In this document: in pieces, positions 11,118-20,860 of the stretch
Position numbering within the stretch: the first letter of the stretch is position 1
How the letters are laid out: each line of letters opens with the position of its first letter
Source: Hyphomicrobium denitrificans ATCC 51888
Lineage (GTDB): Bacteria > Pseudomonadota > Alphaproteobacteria > Rhizobiales > Hyphomicrobiaceae
NCBI RefSeq assembly: GCF_000143145.1
Contig: NC_014313.1
Span: 1,550,001-1,614,000 of the forward strand
Reading direction: 5' to 3'
Length of the DNA: 64,000 nucleotides
The notes under the pieces: generated by a model
The model's database searches: none
The model's input: the letters and a program-made list of their open reading frames with translations, nothing else
What the model was told of the DNA's origin: nothing
Made by a program: the position numbers and the translations under genes

Positions 11118-11400
11118 TCAAGGTATGCACAAACACATGAAATCGTCCTGCCTGAAACGCCTGAACCGTATCGAGGGACAGGTGCGTGGCCTCGCGAAAA
11201 TGGTCGAGGACGATCGTTATTGCATTGACGTCGTCACGCAGATTTCAGCGGTACGCGCGGCGCTCCGCCGCGTCGAAGAAGAGGTGCTGCGCGATCATGT
11301 CGCCCACTGCGTCGAGCACGCGATCGCGAGCGGTAACGCTGCGGACCAGCGGCGCAAGGTTGCGGAGTTGATGGACGTGCTGGCGCGCGCATCGCGCTAA
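11113..11400 (+). CDS. csoR: CsoR/RcnR-family metal-sensing repressor
   Basis: A 95-residue all-helical DUF156 protein with the family phrase LKRLNRIEGQVRGL. Counting from 11113, Cys37, His62 and Cys66 reproduce the Cys-His-Cys spacing that binds Cu(I) in CsoR. The metal-free form binds the dyads and copper releases it. The start is uncertain: the ATG at 11113 overlaps the predicted -10 box, so a transcript from that promoter would begin near 11124 and use the ATG at 11125 (nearly leaderless) or 11137. All options keep the conserved residues. Its target is almost certainly the divergent P-ATPase and itself. Confidence 0.9.
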   Translation: MSQGMHKHMKSSCLKRLNRIEGQVRGLAKMVEDDRYCIDVVTQISAVRAALRRVEEEVLRDHVAHCVEHAIASGNAADQRRKVAELMDVLARASR

Positions 11401-11557
11401 ACTGCAAGTCTTGCTCCTTCAATTTGTAATGTCGCAGGCGGTGCTGTGCCATCGGTTCGCCACGCGAAAGTCTCGTTCGGGCGCGACATACACCCGACGG
11501 AACGATAGGCTCGCAGCGTTGTTGTGGGCTCTGTCGGAATGACCACCGCGGGGTCCC

Positions 11558-12550
11558 ATGAAAACATTCATTGCAACCGTTGCCGCATTTCTCGTGTCGA
11601 CGACGTGGTCAACGCTGGCTTCAGCACAGCAGTGGGACCCGTGGGACGGCGGGCGCGGACAGATCTACAGCGATCAGGACGATGATGATCGCGGCTACGA
11701 TGACAATCGCTACGGCGGTCCGCGCGTCTACCGGCGTTTCGATGATAACGACGATCGGCGCTATGATCCCCGATACAATGGCGGACCCGACACCAGCGTC
11801 AGGCGCGACGATCGATATGACGGCCGCCGGTATTTCGATGATCGCCGTTACGACGGCCGGGACGACTATGGAGCCTGGGATGCCGCGCCGCAGCCGGACG
11901 TAGAACAGCAGCTGAGCAAGACGCCCGGATCGAACGGCGGAAGCCGGCCTTACATTCAGGCGGTGGCACCGCCGGTGGTGCCGTTCAGCGGCCCGTATTC
12001 TCAGGGCTCGATCGTTATCGATGCGAGCAAGCGCAAACTCTATTACGTGCTCAGTTCAACGTCGGCGTATGCGTATTCGATCGGTGTCGGACGTCAGGGT
12101 TTCGGCTGGTCGGGCAAGGAAAAAGTTTCGCGCATCGCGGACTGGCCGGACTGGTATCCGCCTGCCGACATGCGCAAGCGCAAGCCGGAATTGCCAACGC
12201 GCATGCTGGGCGGCATTCGCAATCCGCTCGGTGCGAAGGCGATCTATCTCGGCAACACGCTTTACCGCATTCACGGCACCAACGAGCCGAAGTCGATCGG
12301 GCGCGCGGAATCGTCGGGCTGCTTCCGTATGCTAAACGAAAACGTGCTGCATCTGGCATCGCTCGTGCGCGTCGGCACCGAGGTGACGGTCGTGCGATCG
12401 CTCGACGGCAAGATCGCGTCGGCCGCGAGTTCCAAGCCGGTCCGGGCCAAAGCAAGCGACAGAGCACGCCCGCAGCGCTTCGATCGCCGCGATTTCGGTG
12501 GCCGAGGCGCTGACTTTGACGATCCGTATGCTTACGAACCCTGGCGGTGA
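11558..12550 (+). CDS. L,D-transpeptidase (YkuD) with acidic repeat linker
   Basis: A 330-residue exported enzyme. A signal peptide is visible (residues 1-24, ending ASAQQ). It is followed by a 90-residue Asp/Arg/Tyr-rich disordered linker (DDNRYGG, DDRYDGR and similar). The YkuD domain covers about 135-290 with the active-site motif HGTNEP ... SSGCFRM, the nucleophilic Cys near residue 254. Such enzymes form 3-3 peptidoglycan cross-links or attach proteins to peptidoglycan in the periplasm. The charged linker may span or bind the wall; this is inference. The gene converges with the LssY_C gene (6-base gap). Confidence 0.9.
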   Translation: MKTFIATVAAFLVSTTWSTLASAQQWDPWDGGRGQIYSDQDDDDRGYDDNRYGGPRVYRRFDDNDDRRYDPRYNGGPDTSVRRDDRYDGRRYFDDRRYDGRDDYGAWDAAPQPDVEQQLSKTPGSNGGSRPYIQAVAPPVVPFSGPYSQGSIVIDASKRKLYYVLSSTSAYAYSIGVGRQGFGWSGKEKVSRIADWPDWYPPADMRKRKPELPTRMLGGIRNPLGAKAIYLGNTLYRIHGTNEPKSIGRAESSGCFRMLNENVLHLASLVRVGTEVTVVRSLDGKIASAASSKPVRAKASDRARPQRFDRRDFGGRGADFDDPYAYEPWR

Positions 12551-12556
12551 GATCGC

Positions 12557-13396
12557 CTAGGATCGTTGCGATTGTCCGTTATTGACGGCCGCTTCAACTG
12601 GTGAAGGAGCGACTGCGATTTCAGCAACGGCGATCTCGCCATCGGCAATGTAGTGGTTGACACGCTCCAGCTTGTCGCCAGGCTTGAACAACGTGGCGTG
12701 GCGGATCGTGCCGTGTCGCGTCAGGTCGTCGACAATGAAATCGCGCTCGGCGTTGGTGTCGGCGTCCGTGGCGTGCGTGAGTTGAAACGTGAGCCACGTC
12801 AGCGAGAATCCGGTGTCGCGTGTCCCGGCTCCGACCCATAGCGTGAGGGGATGACTGGCAACGTCCAGCCGCGCACCGTCAGTGTTCGAAGCGTCGCCCT
12901 GCGCCCAGAAGCGGACGTGATGGCGTTTGCGAGGGCTGTCGCCGATGGCTTTTTGAAACCCCACGTCTTGGCCCCGGCCGTACAGATAAAGTGTGCTGAA
13001 GGGCGCCGAGGGATAAGGCGTGTTCAAAACGAATGAGCGGGCCATGCGCCACGAACTCGCCAGATTCAAAGGCGCGGCCTCGATCCATCCCGCGTTGACG
13101 AAAGCGTTGCGGAGTTGATCAAACGTGCCGACCAGCGCGAGATTGACAGGATCTCCAGGCAATCCATCTCCTGTGACGGTGAAACGCGGTACGTGGTTGC
13201 GCTGTTGGATTTTCAGTCCCGTGTTGACGACGCGTGGAAGGATGACGTAGGCCGCCAGCGCGTAAGTCAGACACAGCGCCAGTATTGGCGGCGCCCGGCG
13301 GTCGACGAACTTAAAGACGTCGACGATCAGCCAAATGCTGACAATGCCGAGCGCGACGATCGTCACGCGCTGGATGAGGCGAATGATTGCTCGCAC
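12557..13396 (-). CDS. LssY C-terminal domain membrane protein
   Basis: A 279-residue protein with two N-terminal membrane helices (about 8-27 and 36-55) followed by a soluble domain. Phrases such as DPVNLALVGTFDQLRNAF and YPSAPFSTLYLYGRGQD match the LssY_C domain found next to type I secretion and membrane genes. The function of the domain is not established. It is transcribed toward the L,D-transpeptidase gene and has no same-strand neighbour within 180 bases. Confidence 0.78.
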   Translation of the reverse strand: MRAIIRLIQRVTIVALGIVSIWLIVDVFKFVDRRAPPILALCLTYALAAYVILPRVVNTGLKIQQRNHVPRFTVTGDGLPGDPVNLALVGTFDQLRNAFVNAGWIEAAPLNLASSWRMARSFVLNTPYPSAPFSTLYLYGRGQDVGFQKAIGDSPRKRHHVRFWAQGDASNTDGARLDVASHPLTLWVGAGTRDTGFSLTWLTFQLTHATDADTNAERDFIVDDLTRHGTIRHATLFKPGDKLERVNHYIADGEIAVAEIAVAPSPVEAAVNNGQSQRS

Positions 13397-13528
13397 GATT
13401 TGCCTTATGCGCTGCCGACATCGGGATCAATTTTGTAATTCCGGCGATGTTAGCATGCTCGGCTTTGCCGGCAACGGTGCGTTCAGTGTATCGTGAGGGT
13501 GGCGTTAAGGAGCGATGGTGGGCATGAA

Positions 13529-13560
13529 CAAAAAAAGCCGCCCACGGCGAGGTGGGCGGC
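13529..13560 (-). terminator. rho-independent terminator
   Basis: On the minus strand a 9-bp GC stem (GCCGCCCAC/GTGGGCGGC, 13537-13560) is followed directly by seven T. It lies just past the stop of the 89-residue membrane protein gene (13583) and ends that transcript. Confidence 0.88.
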
Positions 13561-13582
13561 ATCAATGCGTGGCAAATCGCGG

Positions 13583-13852
13583 CTATGGATTGGACGGAAC
13601 CTGTGGCGGCTCCTTCGGAACATTGACGTCAACGCCCGGCGCCTGAACGCGCGTTCCACTGCCGTCCTTTTCGACATGTGCAAATGGAGCGTCGACGGTG
13701 GTCTCGCCGGTGGCTTTGTTCGATTCAACACGAACCGCCGGGCTATCGACGAGCACTTCCGTTTGCGAGCGCTGGTAGGCGTAAACGCCGCCAGCGATCA
13801 GCGCGAACAGCACAATGACCAACGCGATGCTGCCGAATCTGGGGCCATTCAT
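13583..13852 (-). CDS. small membrane-anchored hypothetical protein
   Basis: An 89-residue protein with one N-terminal membrane helix (about 7-25, SIALVIVLFALIAGG) and a periplasmic tail rich in Val, Asp and Pro with a repeating strand-like pattern (VDSPAVRVE, VDAPFAHVE, VQAPGVDVN). I do not recognise a named family. A strong terminator follows the stop, which supports a real transcript. Confidence 0.7.
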   Translation of the reverse strand: MNGPRFGSIALVIVLFALIAGGVYAYQRSQTEVLVDSPAVRVESNKATGETTVDAPFAHVEKDGSGTRVQAPGVDVNVPKEPPQVPSNP

Positions 13853-13942
13853 TTGCGACCTCGTTTGCTATCAATTCGGTCAGCAAAACGAGTTTCGGGC
13901 GCGAAATGTTCCGAATGCCAGTTTTCGCGAAGCTTATCGAGA

Positions 13943-14659
13943 TCAGCGCGACTTGATGTTGATGCCGATCTCGATCGAGATCGCGCCGTTCACGCCGCTT
14001 TTCAAAATGTAGCGCTTGCCATTCTCGGGGCTGAAGCGCGCGATCTCGCTTCCCGACGAAAGAAAGCCAGCCGGCTTCGTGAACGTGATTTCGCCGACGC
14101 TGCATGAGCTCTGGGTGATCGTCATGCGCGGTTTGAGATCGCGCGTCTTGCCGAGAAACCGGTAAGCGACGATGTCGGCCGAGGTATTGACGACCTCAAA
14201 TTTGACGCCTTCACTCGCGGGGCGCCCAAACATTTCGACGGAGATATACTTCGGCACGGGGTCCGGTGATTTCGCGACGCCGACACCGATCTCGGTCGCG
14301 GACGCCATCAGGATATTGGCGCGATGGGGCGCCGAGTTCATCCAACCAGCGACGGCCTGCATCGCGAGCTGGCCGGTATCGAAGCCCTGTCCCGACCGGT
14401 CCATGGCGATGTTTTCGGCAACGGCGCACGGCTTGTAGCCCGCCGTTTCCGCGCGCTTTCCAGGATTGCCGCCGTCGGCGGTGTGGGAAAACTGGCCGCT
14501 GCGTGCGAGGCGTTCCGCATACGCGCGTGCAGCCTTGGCGAGCATGGCGTTGATGCGCAGCGCGTTGAGGTTCTGCTCACGCCGGACCTGATTGGTCATC
14601 TCGACGATCTGCAGTTCAACCTTGGGTAAATCCGGCACCAGCGCCGCCATCCGCACCAA
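13943..14659 (-). CDS. CAP (SCP/PR1) domain protein
   Basis: A 238-residue protein with a CAP domain at about 15-160. It has the helix with RINAMLAKAARAYAERLA, the HTADGG turn, AENIAM and the helix WMNSAPHRANIL; the His and Glu positions match the CAP cavity. The C-terminal 75 residues form a beta-rich tail. No signal peptide is visible from this start, although bacterial CAP proteins are usually exported, so an unrecognised start or another export route is possible. It is divergent from parC across a 165-base gap. Confidence 0.83.
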   Translation of the reverse strand: MVRMAALVPDLPKVELQIVEMTNQVRREQNLNALRINAMLAKAARAYAERLARSGQFSHTADGGNPGKRAETAGYKPCAVAENIAMDRSGQGFDTGQLAMQAVAGWMNSAPHRANILMASATEIGVGVAKSPDPVPKYISVEMFGRPASEGVKFEVVNTSADIVAYRFLGKTRDLKPRMTITQSSCSVGEITFTKPAGFLSSGSEIARFSPENGKRYILKSGVNGAISIEIGINIKSR

Positions 14660-14824
14660 TCCTGTTATCGTGGCAAATCAATCTGTTGGCAAATGATGTG
14701 CTCGCCGTGACACTCGCGCACCATCGCAAAAGCTTGCGCCCAAATAGCACGCTTTTCATAAAGCGGCAGTGTGGGCGCCATGGCGGGCTTGAGAGCCTTG
14801 GGGCCGCGCTGTAGGGATGCGCCC

Positions 14825-17074
14825 ATGACGACAAAACCGATTCTTCCTGGCGACGGCCCGATCGAGCCCGTCGAATTCCGTACCGCTCTCGAGGAGCGGT
14901 ATCTCGCGTATGCGCTGTCGACGATCATGAACCGGGCGCTGCCCGACGTGCGTGACGGTCTGAAGCCCGTCCACAGACGCATTCTCTATGCGATGCGCGA
15001 ACTCAGGCTCAATCCGGAAGGCGGCTACATCAAGTGCGCGAAGATCGTCGGCGAGGTGATGGGTGACTATCACCCGCACGGCAACCAGGCGATCTATGAT
15101 GCGCTGGCGCGTCTCGCGCAGGATTTCGCGGTGCGCTATCCGCTGGTCGACGGCCAGGGCAACTTCGGCAACATCGACGGCGATAATCCGGCGGCGGAAC
15201 GCTACACCGAAGCGCGCATGACGGAGACGGCGGCGCTGATCCTCGAAGGCATCGACGAGGACACGGTCGAGTTCCGTCCGAACTACGACGGCCGCGTCGA
15301 GGAGCCGGTGGTTCTGCCGGCGGCGTTTCCGAACCTGCTGGCGAATGGCGCGTCGGGCATCGCGGTCGGTATGGCGACGAACATTCCGCCGCACAACGTC
15401 GATGAGCTTTGCGCCGCGCTGCTGCATCTCATCAAGCATCCGAATGCGACGATCGAAAAGCTCGTCGAGATGGTACCGGGGCCGGATTTCCCAACCGGCG
15501 GCGTGATCGTCGAGCCGCGCGATGCAATTCTGGAAGCCTATAAGACGGGCCGCGGCGGTTTTCGCGTGCGCGCCCGCTGGAGCAAGGAAGATACGGCACG
15601 CGGCGGCTATCAGATCGTCGTCACCGAAATCCCCTACGGCGTTCAGAAGGCCAAGCTCGTCGAGAAAATCGCCGAGCTGATGAGCGACAAGAAGCTGCCG
15701 TTCCTTGGCGATGTGCGCGATGAGAGCGCGGAAGAAATTCGCCTCGTGCTGGAGCCGAAGACCCGCGTCGTCGATCCCGTGCTGCTGATGGAGAGCATGT
15801 TCCGCGCTTCGGAACTCGAAGTGCGCGTCGGGCTCAACATGAACGTACTGTCGGCGGGCCAGGTGCCGAACGTGCTCGATCTGCGCGATGTGCTCTGGCA
15901 GTGGCTGGAGCACCGGATCGAGGTGCTTGTTCGCCGTTCGACGCATCGCCTGAAGAAGATCGAGCATCGCCTCGAAGTTCTCGACGGCTATCTGATCGCC
16001 TATCTCAATATCGATGAGGTCATCCGGATCATTCGTCGCGAAGACGATCCGAAGGCGAAGCTGATCGCGAAATTCAAGCTCAGCGATGTGCAGGCGGAAG
16101 CGATCCTCAATCTACGTCTGCGGTCGTTGTCGCGGCTCGAAGAGGTCGAGATCCGTTCCGAGCACGACAAGCTTTCGAAAGAGCGGCGCGAGCTGAAGCA
16201 GCTTCTGAAATCGGAAGAGCTGCAATGGGAGCACGTCTCGAACGAGGTCAAGACGACGCGCGAGGCGTACTCGAAGAAGACCGCAATCGGCCGCCGACGT
16301 TCGACGTTCGCCGATGCGCCGGAGGTCGAGGTCGATCTTGCAACGGCCTTGGTCGAGAAAGAGCCGGTCACGGTCATCCTGTCGGAAAAGGGATGGGTGC
16401 GCACGCTCAAGGGGCATCAGGACGATCTCTCGAAGCTGGACTTCAAGCAGGGCGATGCTTTGAAGCGCGCCATCAAGGCGTTGACGACCGACAAGCTCGT
16501 GCTGCTGACGACGAACGGCAAATTCTTCACGCTCGAAGCAAACGCGCTGCCGGGCGGGCGCGGTCACGGCGAGCCCGTGCGGCTGATGATCGATCTCGAA
16601 GAGAACCACGACATCGTCGAGGTGTTCGTGCACGATCCGTCGCGCAAGCTGCTCGTCGCTTCGACGGCGGGCTACGGCTTCATCGTGCCGGAAGAGGAAG
16701 TGATCGCGTCGACACGCAAGGGCAAGCAGGTCCTGAACGTGTCGGAGCCGGATGAGGCGCGCGTCTGCGTCCCCGCCGAAGGCGATTACGTTGCGACGGT
16801 CGGCGACAATCGCAAGCTTCTCGTCTTTAAGATCGACGAGGTTAACGAGATGACGCGCGGCAAGGGTGTCATCCTGCAACGCTTCAAGGACGGCAGCCTG
16901 TCCGACGTTCGCGTCTTCAAGAAGTCGGATGGCTTGACGTGGGTCGACAGCGCGGGTCGAGAATTCACCCTCGCGTGGGGTGAGATGCGCGACTGGGTCG
17001 GCGAGCGCGCACAAGCCGGGCGTGTCGTTCCGCGCGGGTTCCCGCGATCGAACTCGTTCGGTCCGCGATTTTGA
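14825..17074 (+). CDS. parC: DNA topoisomerase IV subunit A
   Basis: A 749-residue ParC, full length. This is the DNA-cleaving subunit that decatenates daughter chromosomes together with ParE. The winged-helix/tower region has GDYHPHG and the catalytic tyrosine in YTEARM near residue 130. The C-terminal half is the beta-pinwheel (from about 500). I chose ATG 14825 ([10 protein letters not shown]) because the 18 upstream codons are not family-like. The residues matching the quinolone-pocket Ser80 and Glu84 of E. coli ParC are Gln and Asp here. It ends 60 bases before the next start. Confidence 0.95.
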   Translation: MTTKPILPGDGPIEPVEFRTALEERYLAYALSTIMNRALPDVRDGLKPVHRRILYAMRELRLNPEGGYIKCAKIVGEVMGDYHPHGNQAIYDALARLAQDFAVRYPLVDGQGNFGNIDGDNPAAERYTEARMTETAALILEGIDEDTVEFRPNYDGRVEEPVVLPAAFPNLLANGASGIAVGMATNIPPHNVDELCAALLHLIKHPNATIEKLVEMVPGPDFPTGGVIVEPRDAILEAYKTGRGGFRVRARWSKEDTARGGYQIVVTEIPYGVQKAKLVEKIAELMSDKKLPFLGDVRDESAEEIRLVLEPKTRVVDPVLLMESMFRASELEVRVGLNMNVLSAGQVPNVLDLRDVLWQWLEHRIEVLVRRSTHRLKKIEHRLEVLDGYLIAYLNIDEVIRIIRREDDPKAKLIAKFKLSDVQAEAILNLRLRSLSRLEEVEIRSEHDKLSKERRELKQLLKSEELQWEHVSNEVKTTREAYSKKTAIGRRRSTFADAPEVEVDLATALVEKEPVTVILSEKGWVRTLKGHQDDLSKLDFKQGDALKRAIKALTTDKLVLLTTNGKFFTLEANALPGGRGHGEPVRLMIDLEENHDIVEVFVHDPSRKLLVASTAGYGFIVPEEEVIASTRKGKQVLNVSEPDEARVCVPAEGDYVATVGDNRKLLVFKIDEVNEMTRGKGVILQRFKDGSLSDVRVFKKSDGLTWVDSAGREFTLAWGEMRDWVGERAQAGRVVPRGFPRSNSFGPRF

Positions 17075-17134
17075 TTGCGGATGTTGACCGGCCGCGCTTG
17101 TCGCGGCCGCTCGGCACGGCTACGACCATGTCGC

Positions 17135-17602
17135 ATGGGTGGGACGTTTAAAAAAGCGGCTTGGATCGTGGGGGCGGCGGCGATGATGGGGATCGGGACC
17201 GCCGATCTCCGGGCGCAAGGCACCGAAACGACGTGCCAGAAAGAGGACTTCGAGGCTGTCGTCGAGGCGACGGCGTCGAGCCTGCGCGATCTCAACAGCA
17301 AGAACCGGCCTGAGTTTCAGGAAAAGCTGCGCGAGCTGAAGTTGAAGCGCAACTGGAATCAGAACGATTTCATGGAAAAGGCCGCGCCGTTCGTGCGCGA
17401 CGACAAGACGGCGGTCTACGACAAATCGACGGACGAACTGCTGTCGGCGATTTCGTCGATGGGTCGCGAGGGCGCGAGCGCGGCGAGCCCGGACTGCGCG
17501 ATCCTGCTGGAACTCAGAGCCCGGATGAATGTGCTCGTCGATACTCAGACGGCGAAGTGGCAGTACATGTTCGACAAGCTCAATGCCGAGCTGGCGAAGT
17601 AA
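17135..17602 (+). CDS. secreted hypothetical protein
   Basis: A 155-residue protein with a clear signal peptide (MGGTFKKAAW then a hydrophobic stretch to DLRAQG, about residue 27). The mature part is helical and charged, with Cys in TTCQKED and PDCAIL that could pair in the periplasm. I do not recognise the family. It follows parC on the same strand and may be co-transcribed. An in-frame upstream start at 17075 would place a 20-residue Arg-rich extension before the signal peptide and is unlikely. Confidence 0.75.
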   Translation: MGGTFKKAAWIVGAAAMMGIGTADLRAQGTETTCQKEDFEAVVEATASSLRDLNSKNRPEFQEKLRELKLKRNWNQNDFMEKAAPFVRDDKTAVYDKSTDELLSAISSMGREGASAASPDCAILLELRARMNVLVDTQTAKWQYMFDKLNAELAK

Positions 17603-17629
17603 GATCAGCAACCCTGAAGGTCTGCGCTT

Positions 17630-18394
17630 TTAGAATTCCTCGGCGTCTTCGGGGACGCGCTCCCAGCGATCCGGTCCGAGGCGTTCTTGCGGCTGGAAGC
17701 GCGTTTTGTACGCCATCTTCTTCGAGCCCTCGATCCAATAGCCGAGGTAGACGTGCGGCAGACCGATGCGCTGCGCGAAGGCGATATGCTCCAGGATCAT
17801 GTACGTGCCGAGACCGGAGTCGGCGCCATCGGGATCATAGAAGCTGTAGACCATCGAGATGCCGTCGCTCAGCCGGTCGCACAGCGCCACGGCCTTGAGC
17901 GGCCAGGAGTCGAATTCGGAATCCGGCGCGCCGTCCGGCCTCTGGCGGTATTCGGTCAGGAACGTGTCGATGACGGTGTCTTCGACCATCATGCGGTAGT
18001 CGAGCATCGTCATGTCGGCCATGCCGCCGTCGCTGTGGCGGGCATCGATGTAGGCGCGGAAGAGCTTGAACTGTTCCTGCGTCGGGATCGACGCGGTGCG
18101 GCGCGCGGCGAGCTTGGAATTGCGCACCCAGCTGCGGCGCATCGATCGATTGCTTTTGAACTCGTTGACCACGACGCGCACGGACACGCAGGCCTGGCAG
18201 CCCTCGCAGTACGGCACGTAGGCGATGTTCTGGCTGCGGCGGAAGCCGGTTGTCAGCAGGCGGTCGATGAGTTCCGGCGGCTTGTCGTGCGTCAGATGCG
18301 TGAAGAGTTTGCGTTCAAGCCGGCCGGGCAAATACGGGCAGGGCTGCGGAGCGGTAACGTAGAACTCTGGAAATTTCTTTTGTTGCTCCGTCAT
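17630..18394 (-). CDS. bpt: aspartate/glutamate leucyltransferase (arginyltransferase family)
   Basis: A 254-residue cytoplasmic enzyme of the ATE/Bpt family. It transfers an amino acid (leucine in bacterial Bpt) from tRNA to N-terminal Asp or Glu and marks proteins for ClpS/ClpAP degradation. The N-terminal domain has the cysteine motif YCEGCQACVSVRV near residue 62. The C-terminal GNAT-like domain has SFYDPDGADSGLGTY and the family ending YKTRFQP. Length is typical. It converges on the secreted protein gene and no other N-degron gene is nearby. Confidence 0.92.
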   Translation of the reverse strand: MTEQQKKFPEFYVTAPQPCPYLPGRLERKLFTHLTHDKPPELIDRLLTTGFRRSQNIAYVPYCEGCQACVSVRVVVNEFKSNRSMRRSWVRNSKLAARRTASIPTQEQFKLFRAYIDARHSDGGMADMTMLDYRMMVEDTVIDTFLTEYRQRPDGAPDSEFDSWPLKAVALCDRLSDGISMVYSFYDPDGADSGLGTYMILEHIAFAQRIGLPHVYLGYWIEGSKKMAYKTRFQPQERLGPDRWERVPEDAEEF

Positions 18395-18629
18395 TCCGAC
18401 GCGTCCCTCGGGGCACCAGCCTTCTACGATGATAAAGGGAGGCGCAGGTCAGGATCAAGGCACCGGCGATTATCCATAGATAGGATCGGTGAATGGGAGG
18501 CAAAAATAGTACGCCGCGCACGCGCGTTGCGCTGCGAAAACGGGTCTTATGGAGCCTGCGAGCTACAACACGAGTGGTCGCGCCGGCGCGTTTGGTGCGA
18601 AACGACGCGCACGCAGCTTTCAGCGCGTC

Positions 18630-18860
18630 TCAGACGCCGAGCGGGGAGGTCTGAGTTGTCGCCGCAGGCGAGTTGCCAGAAGTCGTCGCTTCAGCGTTGG
18701 CCACAATCGCGTAGAGGGCGCATGCCGAGATGATGCCGGCCACGACGATCGCCGCCCAAAGGGCCGATCTTCGCAGAAACCACCCGACCGTCGGAGCCCC
18801 GGATTTGGTTTTACCGTCCCACGCCGCACTTTGAGCCGAAGAGGCCCCGTAAGTCGTCAT
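18630..18860 (-). CDS. small single-helix membrane protein
   Basis: A 76-residue protein with one membrane helix (about 32-53, ALWAAIVVAGIISACALYAI) between a polar N-terminus and a Thr/Ser-rich tail. The family is not recognised. Confidence is moderate because the protein is short and stands alone. Confidence 0.6.
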   Translation of the reverse strand: MTTYGASSAQSAAWDGKTKSGAPTVGWFLRRSALWAAIVVAGIISACALYAIVANAEATTSGNSPAATTQTSPLGV

Positions 18861-19257
18861 TTGCCGCCCTTATATCTGTCTCGGGACTCGCGCGCCCACT
18901 TCTCGCTCTTAACCCTGTCGGTGCACAAGCACGCAGCTGCCTCAATCCGCAGAAAACCGAATCGTTTGTTGTATTTCGATGACTGATTATGCGCGGGTGG
19001 GCATTGTGCGAGGCTGAATTGTGGCTTATCGGCTACTTTTGCGGCGAATTTTCGAGCCCAACAAGACACACTCGGATCTTCAAAGCGGCATGAACGCGAT
19101 TTAGCATTGAGCCGCGTCGGTCGCGTTCTTGTGCCTGACCGAAATTCCCACATACTTCGGGAAATAATCTCGACGATAACAAACAGGCATCGAGGAACCG
19201 CTCAAGGCAAGCCGGATCACTCTTTCGAGTGATCGTCAGACTAGACCTGGAGGTTCC
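18861..19257. other. divergent intergenic region with leader hairpin
   Basis: About 400 bases between two small divergent genes. Near its right end is a perfect 8-bp hairpin (GATCACTC-TTTC-GAGTGATC, 19215-19234), 24 bases before the ATG at 19258, with GGAGG between. It would lie in the 5' untranslated part of the 68-residue gene. I see no other element. Confidence 0.5.
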
Positions 19258-19464
19258 ATGATCGAACTCGTCGTCGCCGTCTGCATGATCGACCAACCGT
19301 CTCGCTGCCGGGACGTGACCCTCAATTTCGAGGGTGAGAGGGTCACCGCCCAGCAATGCGCCATGAACGGCCAGATTGAAATGGCGAAATGGATTGGTGA
19401 ACATCCCAACTGGGTAATCCAGAAGTGGCGCTGCGGCATCGCCGGCCAGTTCGCCAAGCTTTGA
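19258..19464 (+). CDS. conserved small hypothetical protein
   Basis: A 68-residue protein with four cysteines (AVCMID, SRCRDV, QQCAMN, RWRCGI). It starts with a hydrophobic strand and ends in an amphipathic part (EHPNWVIQKWRCG). GGAGG lies 7 bases before the ATG. I recall similar short proteins in Hyphomicrobiales without a known role. It lies 85 bases upstream of metY on the same strand. Confidence 0.72.
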   Translation: MIELVVAVCMIDQPSRCRDVTLNFEGERVTAQQCAMNGQIEMAKWIGEHPNWVIQKWRCGIAGQFAKL

Positions 19465-19549
19465 ATAGCTTTTGCAGAAAGGCCGGTTGACAGACCGGCC
19501 CACGCTGCGCTCCCTGACGGCGCAAAAAACGCCGCTCAGGAGTTCTCAC

Positions 19550-20839
19550 ATGACACAGTCGCCGACGCAAAAGTTTGCGACCCAGGCCGTGCACGCGGGC
19601 GCAAGCCCCGATCCCGTCACAGGGGCGCGCGTGACGCCGATCTATCAAACGACATCCTTCGTGTTCAACGATCCGGACCACGCGGCGGCACTGTTCAATC
19701 TCGAAGCGTTCGGAAACATCTACACGCGGATCAACAATCCCACGCAGGCAGTGCTCGAAGCACGCGTTGCCGCGCTCGAAGACGGCACGGCGGCGCTGGC
19801 CGTTGCGTCGGGTCACGCCGCGCAATTTCTCGCGCTGCACACGCTCCTCGAGCCGGGTGACGAATTCATCGCGGCGCGTCAGCTCTACGGCGGCTCGATC
19901 AATCAGTTCAATCACTCCTACAAGAAATTCGATTGGAACGTCGTCTGGGCCGACGCGACGGACGCGTCGAGCTTTGAGCGGGCAATAACGCCGAAGACGC
20001 GCGCGATTTTCTGCGAGAGCATCGCCAATCCTGGCGGGATCGTCAGCGATCTGCCGGGCATCGCGGCCGTTGCCAAGCGCGCCGGTGTTCCGTTCATCGT
20101 CGATAACACGCTGGCGACGCCCTATCTCTGCCGGCCGAAAGAATTCGGCGCCGATATCGTCGTGCACAGCCTGATGAAGTTCATCGGCGGACATGGCAAC
20201 TCGGTCGGCGGCGTGATCGTCGATTGCGGCACGTTCGACTGGCTGAAAAGTCCGCACCGATACAAATCTCTGGTCGACCCAAATCCGTCCTACAACGGAA
20301 TGAAGCTCGCCGAGGCTTTCGGCCCTATGGCGTTTGCGATTGCGGCGCGTGTGCTCGGTCTGCGCGACCTCGGTCCGGCGATTTCGCCTTTCAATGCGTT
20401 TCTCATTCTGACCGGCGTCGAGACGCTGCCGCTCAGGATCCAGCGTCAGGTCGACAACGCGCGCATCGTGGCGGAATGGCTGGAAAAGCAGCCGGGCGTC
20501 GGTTGGGTGAACTATGCCGGGCTGCCCAAGAATCCCAGCTACGCTCTCCACCAAAAGATTTGTCCAAAAGGTGCGGGTTCGGTCTTCACGTTCGGCCTCA
20601 AGGGTGGTTATGAAGCGGGCGTGAGGCTGGTCTCGGCCTTGAAGCTCTTCAGTTTCCTTGCCAACATTGGGGACACCCGCAGCCTCGTCATTCATCCGGC
20701 GTCGACCACGCACCGGCAGCTTCGCGACGAAGAGCGCGCAGCCGCAGGGGCCGGCCCGGATGTTGTCCGCCTGTCACTCGGTATCGAAGATGTCGACGAC
20801 CTCATCGCCGATCTCGAGCAGGCACTTGCCGCGATTTAG
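19550..20839 (+). CDS. metY: O-acetylhomoserine aminocarboxypropyltransferase
   Basis: A 429-residue PLP enzyme of the Cys/Met metabolism family. It makes homocysteine from O-acetylhomoserine and sulfide in the cytoplasm. Features: the N-terminal phrase FATQAVHAGASPDPVTGA typical of the family, YTRINNPTQ for substrate and PLP contact, and HSLMKFIGGHGNSVGG with the PLP lysine near residue 207. The ATG at 19550 is chosen because AGGAG lies 8 bases upstream and the preceding 26 codons are not family-like. hom, which supplies homoserine, is 4 kb downstream in a different operon. Confidence 0.92.
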   Translation: MTQSPTQKFATQAVHAGASPDPVTGARVTPIYQTTSFVFNDPDHAAALFNLEAFGNIYTRINNPTQAVLEARVAALEDGTAALAVASGHAAQFLALHTLLEPGDEFIAARQLYGGSINQFNHSYKKFDWNVVWADATDASSFERAITPKTRAIFCESIANPGGIVSDLPGIAAVAKRAGVPFIVDNTLATPYLCRPKEFGADIVVHSLMKFIGGHGNSVGGVIVDCGTFDWLKSPHRYKSLVDPNPSYNGMKLAEAFGPMAFAIAARVLGLRDLGPAISPFNAFLILTGVETLPLRIQRQVDNARIVAEWLEKQPGVGWVNYAGLPKNPSYALHQKICPKGAGSVFTFGLKGGYEAGVRLVSALKLFSFLANIGDTRSLVIHPASTTHRQLRDEERAAAGAGPDVVRLSLGIEDVDDLIADLEQALAAI

Positions 20840-20860
20840 AAATGCCGCCAGGAAGGGGCC

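Noticed and set aside
14756..15967. 403-codon minus-strand frame opposite parC
   Set aside because: Shadow of parC; composition unlike a protein (Arg/His/Asp-rich) and no motif.
19343..20713. 456-codon minus-strand frame opposite metY
   Set aside because: Shadow of metY with biased composition.
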